A DNA stretch of 64,000 nt, taken from assembly GCF_001650905.1 (NCBI RefSeq), contig NZ_LXYG01000017.1, forward strand, positions 248,001-312,000, read 5' to 3'. Position numbers and translations under genes: made by a program. Source of the stretch: Balneola sp. EhC07 (lineage in GTDB: Bacteria; Bacteroidota; Rhodothermia; Balneolales; Balneolaceae). Shown piece by piece: positions 1-8,118 of the stretch (position 1 is the first letter of the stretch; each line of letters begins with the position of its first letter). The notes beneath the pieces are model-generated. The model was given only the letters and a program-made list of their open reading frames with translations, was not told the origin of the DNA and did not search any database.

Positions 1-12
1 TCTAAAGGACAT

Positions 13-1389
13 ATGAAAAAGCTTACCGGTAACATTCTCTTTCTTAGTGTGATATTTTTACTCTCGTGCGTAGGGCCAAATGAAGATGAATTTACAGAAG
101 TAAACTCTTGGATCAGAGAGAACATGGAAGAGAATTACCTCTGGAATGAAAGGGTCCCGGAAAACGTAGACGGATCAATAGTGCCTAATTCTTACTTCGG
201 GAGCATGTTAGACCCGGACGACTTCGATTCATACATAGTAGATGATGTAAAATTATTGCCTTCCGAAGCAACGAGCGATGCTACAGTTTTTACTACAGGA
301 TTGTCACCGATTTTTGGAAGGTTTAGTAATTCTTTCGATGCTTTTATTGTTGCAGAATTTATATATCCGAATACACCTGCAGATACTTCGGGGCTAAACC
401 GGGGAGATATAATAATCGAAATTGATGGCGCACCACTGACAGTGTTTAATGTGGTAGAACTTTTTTATGCTGAGAAATCAACCACTACATATACATTTGG
501 CAGATATAATGCTGCAGACCAAACAATAACATCTACAGATGATACGATAAGCCTTCCTCAAGTTGAGATCGAGCTTAATCCAATTGTTCATACTGATGTA
601 ATTGAGCAAAATGGGACAAAGATCGGATACCTGTTTTATAATGAGTTTGTAGATGGAGAAAATGATAAATATATAGACAGTGTGGACGTCGTTTTCCAAG
701 ACATGATTGCTCAGGGAGTTACTGAGATGATCGTTGATCTGAGGTACAACAATGGAGGAAGTTTTGATGCAGCAAAGAATATTGGTAACAGTCTTGTTTC
801 TCAGTCCGCAGCTCAGAACGAAGAAGTTTTTGTGAGGTTTAAGTACAATGCACTACAAGAGCAACGAATAATAGATGAAGAAGGAGAGGACTCTGAAAGT
901 TTGAGAATTAAGTTTGATTCTGACCCCGACAATTTAGGATTACAGAGTGTATATTTTCTGACCAGTTCTGAGACTTCAAATACAAGCGAGTTACTTATCA
1001 ACGGGCTAATTCCACATATGTCAGTGAATATTATAGGTGGACAAACCAGTGGTCAATTTTATGGTTCTACTGTGATCAAGGGAGAAGATGCGACACCTCA
1101 AAATAATTACGCAATGGTACCTGTAAATTTGAGATATGAAAACTCTGAAGGAAACTCTGACCTGTTTATGGGTTTAGAACCCGATGTTTTTGTTTCTGAA
1201 AATCTGTTGGATCCGTTCCAGATAGGAGATCTAAACGAGCCTTTTTTAAAAGCAGCACTTGAGCGCATTTCCGGAGGATCTCAATCGGTGCAAGGCCAGG
1301 CAGATCAAAAACAGCCATTCGAAAAAATACGGGATATCAGAGCGGAGCGTAAAGGTAGTATTTTGTTCAGATCAGCAGAAAAAAACTGA
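13..1389 (+). CDS. S41-family (C-terminal processing peptidase-like) lipoprotein, catalytic residues altered
   Basis: A 458-residue exported protein. The N-terminus is a lipoprotein signal with lipobox LLSC (Cys19). A PDZ-like segment follows (about residues 95-160, with the G-L-x-R-G-D-x-I pattern), then an S41 core with the characteristic DLRYNNGG stretch (residues 242-249). In active family members the nucleophile lies two residues before the conserved Ser-Glu, and a Lys follows 25 residues later in a TYGK-like motif. Here those positions are Asn323 and Gln348, with the spacing intact, so the protein may be a non-catalytic binding protein. AAAGGAC six bases before the ATG is a plausible ribosome binding site. 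Fold assignment is fairly secure; loss of activity is inferred from a by-eye alignment. Confidence 0.8.
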   Translation: MKKLTGNILFLSVIFLLSCVGPNEDEFTEVNSWIRENMEENYLWNERVPENVDGSIVPNSYFGSMLDPDDFDSYIVDDVKLLPSEATSDATVFTTGLSPIFGRFSNSFDAFIVAEFIYPNTPADTSGLNRGDIIIEIDGAPLTVFNVVELFYAEKSTTTYTFGRYNAADQTITSTDDTISLPQVEIELNPIVHTDVIEQNGTKIGYLFYNEFVDGENDKYIDSVDVVFQDMIAQGVTEMIVDLRYNNGGSFDAAKNIGNSLVSQSAAQNEEVFVRFKYNALQEQRIIDEEGEDSESLRIKFDSDPDNLGLQSVYFLTSSETSNTSELLINGLIPHMSVNIIGGQTSGQFYGSTVIKGEDATPQNNYAMVPVNLRYENSEGNSDLFMGLEPDVFVSENLLDPFQIGDLNEPFLKAALERISGGSQSVQGQADQKQPFEKIRDIRAERKGSILFRSAEKN

Positions 1390-1496
1390 TAACCTAACCG
1401 GTAGCTTCACAACTTTTTACCCATTCCTTGCTTCTGTAGCAATACATTCAGTTATTCAATTCTGTAATAACTAACTAAACTAACTTCGGTGCTACT

Positions 1497-4400
1497 ATGA
1501 AGGCAAGAAAGCAACTCTTTTCTGCAATCGTCTGTGTGATTGTATCAATATTTATGGCCGATATTGTGTCAGCTCAGATTTTCGGTCATGGAGAGGAAAC
1601 AGATTCTCCCACTTATAAAAAAGAGCTTTTCAAGGATCTAAACTATAGAAATATTGGACCATACAGAGGAGGACGTTCTGTTGCAGTATCAGGTCATGCT
1701 TCACAGCCATATACTTTTTACACGGGTTTTACCGGAGGTGGAGTTTTTAAAACTACAGATGGTGGAAGCAGCTGGATCAATATTTCAGATGATTACTTTA
1801 AAACCGGCTCTGTTGGAGCTATCACAGTTGCTCCATCCGATCCGAATGTGATCTATGCCGGAATGGGTGAAACGGATATACGAGGGAATATGAGTGCAGG
1901 GGATGGAATGTATAAGTCTACTGATGCCGGAAAAACCTGGAAACATATCGGTTTAGGTGAAAGCCAATTTATTGGTGACATTGAAGTGCATCCGGCAAAT
2001 GATGATATCGTCTGGGTTGCTGCTATGGGGCAGATCTTCGGAGAAGAAGGAAATGAAGAAAGAGGGGTTTTCAAATCTACAGATGGAGGAGCTAACTGGA
2101 AAAAGGTTTTATTCAGGAATAATAAAACCGGAGCTGTGGATATCGCCGTTGATCCAAATAATCCCAGAATACTATTCGCAGCACTTTGGGAGGCTTACAG
2201 AAATCCTTGGGAAATGAGTAGTGGTGGTGAAGGAAGTGGATTATTCCGTAGTAAGGACGGTGGAGAAACTTGGGAAGAAATTTCAAAATTCCACGGAATG
2301 CCAAAAGGATTACTTGGAAAGATCGGTGTCGCTGTTTCGCCCGCAAATTCAAACAGAGTTTGGGCAATTATAGAGAATCAAAATGGTGGAGGATTGTTCC
2401 GTTCAGAAAATGGCGGAGATAGCTGGAGAAGAATTAGTGCAGACAGAAATCTTCGTCAAAGAGCATGGTATTATTCTAAAGTTATTGCAGATCCGAAAAA
2501 TGAAAACGGAGTATATGTTCTTAATGTGGGTTTCTGGAAGTCTACTGATGGGGGAAGTAAGTTCAGCAGGATTGGAACTCCACATGGCGACCATCATGAT
2601 CTGTGGATCGATCCCAATGATCCGCAACGAATGGTGATTGCAGATGACGGCGGTGGACAGGTAACATACAATGGTGGTGAAGGTTGGTCGTCGTATTACA
2701 CGTCAGCGACCGCTCAAATTTATCAGGTTACTACGGATAATCAATTTCCGTATATGGTGTACGGAGCTCAGCAGGATAACAGCACGTTTGCCATCAAGAA
2801 CAGAACGAACGGTTTTGGAATTGATGAAAGCGATTGGTGGCCGGTAGCCGGTGGTGAAAGTGGATACATTGCTCCTGATCCGGAAGACCCGAATGTTACT
2901 TTCGGTGGAAGTTATGGTGGTTATCTAAACAAATATGATAAAGAACTTGGTTTAAGTGATCGCGTTGATGTTTGGCCGGATAATCCTATGGGCGCAGGTG
3001 CTGAGAATCTGAAGTATAGATTTCAGTGGACCTTCCCGATCGTAATTTCTCCACATAACTCTGATGTGATGTATACCACTTCACAGCATGTACATCGATC
3101 TATAGACGAAGGAATGAGCTGGGAAACAATCAGTGACGATCTTACCAGAAATGATAAAGAGAAACAGAAAGAATCAGGAGGGCCGATCACAAAAGATGAT
3201 ACCTCTGTAGAGTATTACAATACGATCTTTACTTTTGTTGAGTCACCAATTCAGGAAGGAACTTTCTGGGCAGGCTCTGATGATGGATTAATTCATTTCA
3301 GCAGAGATAACGGAGAAACCTGGGAAAATGTAACACCGAAGGGGTTACCTGAAACAATGATCAGCATCATTGACGCTTCTCATCATGATGCAGGAACAGC
3401 TTACTTTGCCGCTACACGATATAAGTTCAATGACTTTGCTCCGATGATCTACAAAACCACAAATTATGGTAAAAGCTGGACGAAGATCACAAAAGGAATT
3501 CCGGCAATGGATTTCACTCGCGTAGTTCGAGAAGATCCCAACAAAAAAGGATTATTGTATGCAGGAACAGAAACCGGTGTCTATGTTTCTTTCGATGCGG
3601 GCGAAAACTGGCAGGATCTGCAATTGAATCTTCCGGCAGTTCCGGTTACAGACATGGCTGTTCATAAACGTGATAAAGATCTTGTTGTGGCTACTCAAGG
3701 GCGTTCTTTCTGGATATTGGATGACCTTCCTGTGCTTCATCAAATGAGTGATCAGAACTCAAAATCAGAAAACCATCTTTACCAGCCGGAGAGAACATAT
3801 TTGTTCGGAGGTCCCAGTTTCAGCAGACCGGGTTCTACAGTAGGACAGAATCCAGAACGGGGAGCTGTTTTCTTTTACACATTGAAAGATGAAGTAGAAG
3901 AAGAGATCAAGTTGGAAATTATCGACCCCGCTGGTAATACCATACGTACTTATTCCAGCATCAAAGATGATAATGATCGTCCGGTAAAAGAGTCATCTAC
4001 TTTTTACGAAGAAGAAGACCAAACCAGACCAAGTGTGGTAGCAAATCAACCCGGACTTAATAAGTTTGTTTGGGGATTGGATTATCCCGACGTAACCAGA
4101 ATTGATGGTACACAAATTCTTTGGGCAGGAAATACATCAGGACCTTCCGCGATTCCGGGTACGTACACTGTAAAAATGCACATTGGTGATGATGTTGTTG
4201 CAGAGCGAAATTTTGAAGTAGTAAAAGACCCAAGATTAGAAAATGTAACTCAGGAAGATTTCGTTGCACAATTCGAGTTGGTTAAAACCATCAAAGCAAA
4301 ACTGGATACTACGCATAAAACCATCAATAGAATTCGTGAAGTTCGTAAAGAGATCAACGAAATGATGGCTGAAGCAAAAGACAACAAAGAGCTTCAGGAA

Positions 4401-4697
4401 AAAGCGAAAACGATGTTGGAAGCTATGTCAGAAGTTGAAAACGAACTGATGCAAACCAAAGCCGAAGCAACTCAGGATGTATTGAATTTTGAGATCAAGT
4501 TGAATAACAAGCTTGCTGCACTAGCCAGCACCGTAGCAACCGGCTATGGTAGACCAACCAAACAGCAATATGCCGTGTATGAAGAACTTGCAGGAAAAGT
4601 GGATGTTCAATTCAAACGTTTGCAAGCAGTTTGGGACGGTGAATACGAAAACATTATTCAGGAATTTGAAAGCAAAGGCGGGAAAATTGAGAATTAA
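1497..4697 (+). CDS. Large secreted BNR/sortilin-type beta-propeller protein
   Basis: A 1066-residue protein with a cleavable signal peptide (about 1-26, ending VSA-Q). From about residue 45 to 750 it carries many Asp-box/BNR repeats of the form S-x-D-G-G-x-x-W (for example KTTDGGSSW, KSTDAGKTW, RSKDGGETW), which predict one or two beta-propellers as in sialidase and VPS10/sortilin domains and in proteins often labelled glycosyl hydrolase or YCF48-like. A beta-sandwich-like segment follows, then a helical, Glu/Lys-rich, probably coiled-coil tail (about 935-1040). I see no T9SS sorting signal, so it is probably periplasmic or surface-bound by other means. No catalytic residues can be named. 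A strong terminator follows, so transcription probably ends here. Confidence 0.85.
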   Translation: MKARKQLFSAIVCVIVSIFMADIVSAQIFGHGEETDSPTYKKELFKDLNYRNIGPYRGGRSVAVSGHASQPYTFYTGFTGGGVFKTTDGGSSWINISDDYFKTGSVGAITVAPSDPNVIYAGMGETDIRGNMSAGDGMYKSTDAGKTWKHIGLGESQFIGDIEVHPANDDIVWVAAMGQIFGEEGNEERGVFKSTDGGANWKKVLFRNNKTGAVDIAVDPNNPRILFAALWEAYRNPWEMSSGGEGSGLFRSKDGGETWEEISKFHGMPKGLLGKIGVAVSPANSNRVWAIIENQNGGGLFRSENGGDSWRRISADRNLRQRAWYYSKVIADPKNENGVYVLNVGFWKSTDGGSKFSRIGTPHGDHHDLWIDPNDPQRMVIADDGGGQVTYNGGEGWSSYYTSATAQIYQVTTDNQFPYMVYGAQQDNSTFAIKNRTNGFGIDESDWWPVAGGESGYIAPDPEDPNVTFGGSYGGYLNKYDKELGLSDRVDVWPDNPMGAGAENLKYRFQWTFPIVISPHNSDVMYTTSQHVHRSIDEGMSWETISDDLTRNDKEKQKESGGPITKDDTSVEYYNTIFTFVESPIQEGTFWAGSDDGLIHFSRDNGETWENVTPKGLPETMISIIDASHHDAGTAYFAATRYKFNDFAPMIYKTTNYGKSWTKITKGIPAMDFTRVVREDPNKKGLLYAGTETGVYVSFDAGENWQDLQLNLPAVPVTDMAVHKRDKDLVVATQGRSFWILDDLPVLHQMSDQNSKSENHLYQPERTYLFGGPSFSRPGSTVGQNPERGAVFFYTLKDEVEEEIKLEIIDPAGNTIRTYSSIKDDNDRPVKESSTFYEEEDQTRPSVVANQPGLNKFVWGLDYPDVTRIDGTQILWAGNTSGPSAIPGTYTVKMHIGDDVVAERNFEVVKDPRLENVTQEDFVAQFELVKTIKAKLDTTHKTINRIREVRKEINEMMAEAKDNKELQEKAKTMLEAMSEVENELMQTKAEATQDVLNFEIKLNNKLAALASTVATGYGRPTKQQYAVYEELAGKVDVQFKRLQAVWDGEYENIIQEFESKGGKIEN

Positions 4698-4730
4698 CCA
4701 GAGCTCTAACAAATTCTAAATCATTATACA

Positions 4731-4757
4731 AAAGGCGCTTTCCGGGCGCCTTTTTTT
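4731..4757 (+). terminator. Rho-independent terminator, possibly bidirectional
   Basis: The stem AAAGGCGC (4731-4738) pairs with GCGCCTTT (4746-4753) across a 7-nt loop and runs into a T tract (4751-4757). It ends transcription of the BNR-repeat gene. On the reverse strand the same hairpin is flanked by TTTTG and lies three bases past the stop of the small reverse ORF, so it may serve both directions. Confidence 0.85.
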
Positions 4758-4759
4758 AT

Positions 4760-4975
4760 TTAACCAAAGAAACGGGAGCTGTAGTAGAGAATTCCTAAAA
4801 TTAGGATAATCACCATGATCAACACACCTCTTGTTCTCCCCCCAAGAGGAGAAACCCGTTGGTTTGATTCAGTATCTGAGCAACGAGCTTCCCCTCCACC
4901 GGTGGAGGTTGAGGGGGTGTTTAATTGGTTAGCCATCTGACGGATAACCCGTCTGATGGGTTTTAAGGCAAACAA
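4760..4975 (-). CDS. Possible small single-pass membrane protein containing an in-frame palindromic repeat
   Basis: A 71-residue frame, or 58 residues if translation starts at the internal Met14 (M-A-N-Q). The C-terminal 22 residues are strongly hydrophobic (VLIMVIILILGILYYSS), a convincing transmembrane helix followed by a basic end. The middle and N-terminal codons run through intergenic repeat sequence (4885-4919 and 4933-4960). The gene may therefore be a small membrane protein invaded in frame by repeats, or just an open frame across repeats. The stop lies three bases before a bidirectional hairpin, which mildly supports a real 3' end. Not recognised as a family. Confidence 0.35.
   Translation of the reverse strand: MFALKPIRRVIRQMANQLNTPSTSTGGGEARCSDTESNQRVSPLGGRTRGVLIMVIILILGILYYSSRFFG
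4885..4919. repeat. GC-rich CCTCC/GGAGG intergenic repeat, copy 1
   Basis: The core CCTCCACCGGTGGAGG is a perfect palindrome, flanked by GAGCTTCC on the left and TTGAGGGGGTG on the right. A second copy in the opposite orientation lies at 47232-47265. The shared outer parts (GAGCT-CCCC and the GAGGGG end) mark this as a dispersed repeat and not chance. Confidence 0.65.
4933..4960. repeat. CTGACGG-type palindromic repeat, copy 1
   Basis: An imperfect palindrome with outer arms CCATC/GATGG and inner arms TGACGG/CCGTCT around a short ATAAC centre. It closely matches 6186-6212 and more loosely 6141-6167, together a small dispersed hairpin family. Confidence 0.6.
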
Positions 4976-4978
4976 GAA

Positions 4979-5470
4979 TTAATTGAGACTCTCTTTCTTA
5001 TACTCAGAATCATAATCAGATTTTTTGCTGATCAACTTATTTAGGTATCCGAAAAGATAATTTATGATAACAAGAATGAATGTAGTTCCAACGCCTAACC
5101 AATATTGTTTAAGCGCTATACTTATTCCAATCCCTGCGGCCATTAAAATGGTGGCGGCAGTAGTGAGATATCGCACAACCTGACTTGAGGAGCTTTTTAA
5201 AATAGTTCCGGCGCCAATAAAACTGACTCCTACTACAACGGCATGAACCATACGAATAGGATCAACACCAAGTCCTTCCGGTTGAATAAGCTGATTGAAA
5301 TCAATGATCACTATTCGCCCCAAAGAAACTAATAATGTAGCCGAACCGGAGATGATCATATTGGTTCGGAATCCGGCAGGTTTCTGCTTCCATTCCCGTT
5401 CCAGCCCCAGAATTCCTCCCAGAATAAGAGCGATTGTTACATCTAATAAAATTTGCGCTTGTTCATACAT
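4979..5470 (-). CDS. MgtC/SapB-family membrane protein
   Basis: A 163-residue protein whose start (about residues 8-40) has the signature of the MgtC/SapB/SrpB family: a first helix with LILGGILGLEREWKQKPAGFRTN, where the Gly-Leu-Glu-Arg and the basic loop are diagnostic. Four to five transmembrane segments are visible, the last around residues 115-140, followed by a charged cytoplasmic tail. MgtC proteins are linked to Mg2+ homeostasis and to inhibition of the F-type ATPase; whether that applies here is unknown. The gene stands alone between the small ORF and a secreted hypothetical. Confidence 0.9.
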   Translation of the reverse strand: MYEQAQILLDVTIALILGGILGLEREWKQKPAGFRTNMIISGSATLLVSLGRIVIIDFNQLIQPEGLGVDPIRMVHAVVVGVSFIGAGTILKSSSSQVVRYLTTAATILMAAGIGISIALKQYWLGVGTTFILVIINYLFGYLNKLISKKSDYDSEYKKESLN

Positions 5471-5591
5471 GAAAACCCGAAATAAGTAAAGAGTCTCTTA
5501 TTCTAATGGGTTAGAGAAGGATTTGTTCCGTGTTGGATAGCTGGACAAATGAAATTATTAGAAATGACCTTATAATCAGAGGGGTTAGCCG

Positions 5592-6104
5592 TTATTGCGA
5601 TATTAATTTAAAATCTTCAAAAAATTGTTTTGCTTCTTCATGAGCATCATGATTCAACCCCGAAACATACATTTGAAAGATCTTTTTATCTACAATTAAA
5701 ACCCAATTGTATACAGAGAACAAATCAGATTTTTCTGTATAACTTATTCCATTATGACCAAATGCGGTTATAGATTGCATGTCTTCAAGTTTTCCATCAA
5801 CGGCGGGTACTGCGGCAGATCTTAACATCGTAAAAGTTTTCCTAGGGGTATCAAAAAGATGAGCCGGAGGAAAGTCGCTACAAGTGATAGAATACGTTAC
5901 TTGTTCTTTTGACCAAGAAGTATATGTGATAGTGTGAACTTTTTGTCCTTGAGTATATACAGAGTCAGTAGCTAAAGACACATTTTTTGGCATACTTGCC
6001 GAGAAGTTACATTTATCAGATTTGAGAGTTTCAAGATTATGGTTCTGCGAATAAACTGCAGTTGTGATTAAGTAAATTAGAATTAATAAGAATGTGGTTC
6101 TCAT
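5592..6104 (-). CDS. Secreted hypothetical protein
   Basis: A 170-residue protein with a typical signal peptide (about 1-19, cleavage near VYS-Q). The mature part has two cysteines (near residues 32 and 75) that could form a disulfide, and alternating polar/hydrophobic stretches that suggest a beta-rich fold. The C-terminal half resembles small periplasmic proteins that end in an amphipathic helix (HEEAKQFFEDFKLIS). I do not recognise the family. It is separated from its neighbours by about 120 bases on each side, partly filled with palindromic repeats, and is probably transcribed alone. Confidence 0.75.
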   Translation of the reverse strand: MRTTFLLILIYLITTAVYSQNHNLETLKSDKCNFSASMPKNVSLATDSVYTQGQKVHTITYTSWSKEQVTYSITCSDFPPAHLFDTPRKTFTMLRSAAVPAVDGKLEDMQSITAFGHNGISYTEKSDLFSVYNWVLIVDKKIFQMYVSGLNHDAHEEAKQFFEDFKLISQ

Positions 6105-6140
6105 ATTTTAAAAGTTATTTAATAAGATTAAAGTAATTAT

Positions 6141-6212
6141 GGTCAGACGGGCTACAGCCGTCAGACCTTCACGCCATATTTAATTCCATCTGACAGATAA
6201 CCCGTCTGATGG
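6141..6212. repeat. Two further CTGACGG-type palindromes
   Basis: Copies 6141-6167 and 6186-6212 lie between the secreted hypothetical and the MscS gene. The second is almost identical to 4933-4960. The first, read on the reverse strand, shares TCTGACGG and CCCGTCTGA with changed outer arms (GGTC/GACC for CCATC/GATGG). They are REP-like hairpins with no coding potential. Confidence 0.6.
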
Positions 6213-6233
6213 AACACCTAAATTGAGTTCTTC

Positions 6234-7181
6234 TCACTCACCACTTTTCACTTCTTTCTTTTCACCTTTCACTTCCTCACTCTTAGGCATCGCGTTTCTG
6301 AAATTAATATCTCTTTGAGGGAAAGGAATTTCGATATCATAAGCTCTGAACTTTCTGACGATGGCCTGATTCAATTCATTTAAGATCGAATAATGTTCTT
6401 TCACATTTCCAACCCACACGATCAGCTTCATATTCCAAGAAGAATCCCCGAATGAGCGTAATTGGACATCATGTTTTGGAGTATGTAGTATGGAGTCACT
6501 TTCTTCAGCAACTTCATTGAGTGCTTTTAATACAATATCAAGGTCCGAGCCGTAAGCCACTCCCACATCAATAACCAAACGATAAGTTGGATCTCCGTAA
6601 GAATAGTTCACCACATTTTTTGAGATAAACTCAGAATTCGGAACGATCACAGAAATATTATTTATAGACCGAACAGTGGTGGAGCGTATATTAATTTCCT
6701 GAACATCTCCTTCAATATCATTTACCAATACACGATCCCCAATGCTGATGGGACGTTCAAAAAGGACGATCAAACCTGAAATGAAGTTGGATGTGATATT
6801 TTGTAAGCCAAAACCAATACCAACAGAAAGGAAACCAAAGATCACTGCGAGTCCCGTCAGATCAACACCAACAAACTGAAAGGAGACCAGCATCCCGATG
6901 ATCATGACCACATATTGAGTCATCCTGGAAAGTGTGAATCGGAGACCGGGGTCTTTAATAAATCGAGGTAAGACTTTGTTGTTTAATATCCGTTTTACAA
7001 AACCTCCCAAATAGGTAAACCCAATTAGGAAGAAAATGAAGATACAAATGGATAGAAGAGTAACCGGGGTGTCTTTTAATTCAAATAAAGTAGTATTGAA
7101 TAGATTACCTAAATAGTCAAAGATCTCACTGGGGGTGAGATCATCCATTGTAGGTAATGATTGTGTAGAATCAGCTTGCAT
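6234..7181 (-). CDS. MscS-family small-conductance mechanosensitive channel
   Basis: A 315-residue protein. Three N-terminal membrane segments lie at about residues 37-60, 85-105 and 110-140. The third is the glycine/alanine-rich pore helix (V-G-I-G-F-G-L-Q-N-I), followed by the canonical MscS beta domain (FERPISIGDRV, then DVQEINIRSTTVR and VIVPNSEFI) and the C-terminal alpha/beta domain (IPFPQRDI near residue 285). It gates on membrane tension to release solutes on hypo-osmotic shock. The last 20 residues are a Glu/Lys-rich tail. Assignment is secure; subfamily not determined. Confidence 0.95.
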   Translation of the reverse strand: MQADSTQSLPTMDDLTPSEIFDYLGNLFNTTLFELKDTPVTLLSICIFIFFLIGFTYLGGFVKRILNNKVLPRFIKDPGLRFTLSRMTQYVVMIIGMLVSFQFVGVDLTGLAVIFGFLSVGIGFGLQNITSNFISGLIVLFERPISIGDRVLVNDIEGDVQEINIRSTTVRSINNISVIVPNSEFISKNVVNYSYGDPTYRLVIDVGVAYGSDLDIVLKALNEVAEESDSILHTPKHDVQLRSFGDSSWNMKLIVWVGNVKEHYSILNELNQAIVRKFRAYDIEIPFPQRDINFRNAMPKSEEVKGEKKEVKSGE

Positions 7182-7236
7182 ATTTTCTTAATTAGGTTGA
7201 GAGAAAATAAACAAATCTGGGCGAATCACACGCTAT

Positions 7237-7734
7237 TTAATTATCCGGCTTCGGTTCCTTTTTCTCAGCCTCTCGTTCCCGGCGAGACTTTATCATTCGC
7301 TGAACCAGTGAGTCCAATTCTTGGAGTTGTTCGGGGGTACAAAGCGCTCTGATGTTAGAAATATGCTCATAGGTTCGGAATTCCATATCAGAAACCAATA
7401 TTCCGATCTCATTAGTAAGAGAATCGACAGCTTCAACTGAAACATCCTCTTCCTGAGTAAGGCGGAACATTCTTCGGCGGGTATCATCGACTTTTTGTTG
7501 AAGAGCTTTCGTTTCAGCCCTGTGACTGGAGTTTAAAGAATCATATGCTTGTTTCTGCTCTTCAGTAAACCCAAGCTTCTTGGCGATGTAAGCACTTCTG
7601 CGATCTCCGTCTCTTTGGTCGCGATCTCGTTTTCCCATCTTAGGACCAACAACTAATCCGATAAGAATCAGGTTCAATAAAACCAGAACAGAAATGGATA
7701 TAATGGTAAATCGTTTATTTTCAAATAAACCCAT
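7237..7734 (-). CDS. Membrane-anchored Spy/CpxP/CnrX-like periplasmic protein
   Basis: A 165-residue protein with an N-terminal membrane anchor (about residues 9-29) and a helical, highly charged periplasmic domain. It carries two LTxxQ-like motifs, FTEEQ (near residue 52) and CTPEQ (near residue 132), the hallmark of the Spy/CpxP/CnrX superfamily. His and Cys residues near the second motif (YEH, ALC) could bind metal. It is the third gene of a unit with an ECF sigma factor and a small one-TM protein, three bases after the latter. That is the gene content of CnrH-CnrY-CnrX metal-responsive systems. A periplasmic sensor role is an inference from this context. Confidence 0.8.
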   Translation of the reverse strand: MGLFENKRFTIISISVLVLLNLILIGLVVGPKMGKRDRDQRDGDRRSAYIAKKLGFTEEQKQAYDSLNSSHRAETKALQQKVDDTRRRMFRLTQEEDVSVEAVDSLTNEIGILVSDMEFRTYEHISNIRALCTPEQLQELDSLVQRMIKSRREREAEKKEPKPDN

Positions 7735-7737
7735 GGC

Positions 7738-8067
7738 TTACTCCAAGGAAGTTAAAGTTGCGTAATCAGGAAAGTACTCATCCGAGTATTCTGAGATATC
7801 TTCAGTTGTTTGTTCGCTGTCAGAACTGGTAGAATAAAAAAGAATGGCAGAAACATTCAGGATCAAAATTAAAATAACAGCGGCGTATTTTCGTACTTCT
7901 GAAAGAGTGAAAATGGTAGCTTTTTTAGGAGCGTTCTGATTATCAATTTCATCAAAACGAGCAAAAAGAGTTTCTTCAAAATCATCACTGGTTGAAAGAA
8001 AAGCAGGCTTTTCAGCATCTTTCATCAGCTGATCTATATGGGCTTGTATGTCTTTTTCTGATTTCAT
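7738..8067 (-). CDS. Small single-pass membrane protein, probable anti-sigma factor
   Basis: A 109-residue protein with a charged N-terminal cytoplasmic part (about residues 1-60), one transmembrane helix (about 63-81, YAAVILILILNVSAILFY) and a short acidic extracytoplasmic tail. No zinc-binding HxxxCxxC motif is present, so it is not a ZAS-type anti-sigma factor. Its position directly after an ECF sigma gene and before a Spy/CnrX-like gene, and the CnrY-like size, suggest it holds the sigma factor at the membrane. The function is inferred from context alone. Confidence 0.7.
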   Translation of the reverse strand: MKSEKDIQAHIDQLMKDAEKPAFLSTSDDFEETLFARFDEIDNQNAPKKATIFTLSEVRKYAAVILILILNVSAILFYSTSSDSEQTTEDISEYSDEYFPDYATLTSLE

Positions 8068-8118
8068 AATTCTTCCGATAAAGGATTAGGCGAAATGTGT
8101 TGTAAAAACTTGTGCTCT

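Noticed and set aside
478-699. Reverse-strand open frame across the S41 gene
   Set aside because: It lies wholly inside a well-supported gene, has no family features, and is a complement-strand shadow.
2113-2367. Reverse-strand frame inside the BNR-repeat gene
   Set aside because: Repeated codons of the BNR motifs keep the complement open; no start signal or family match.
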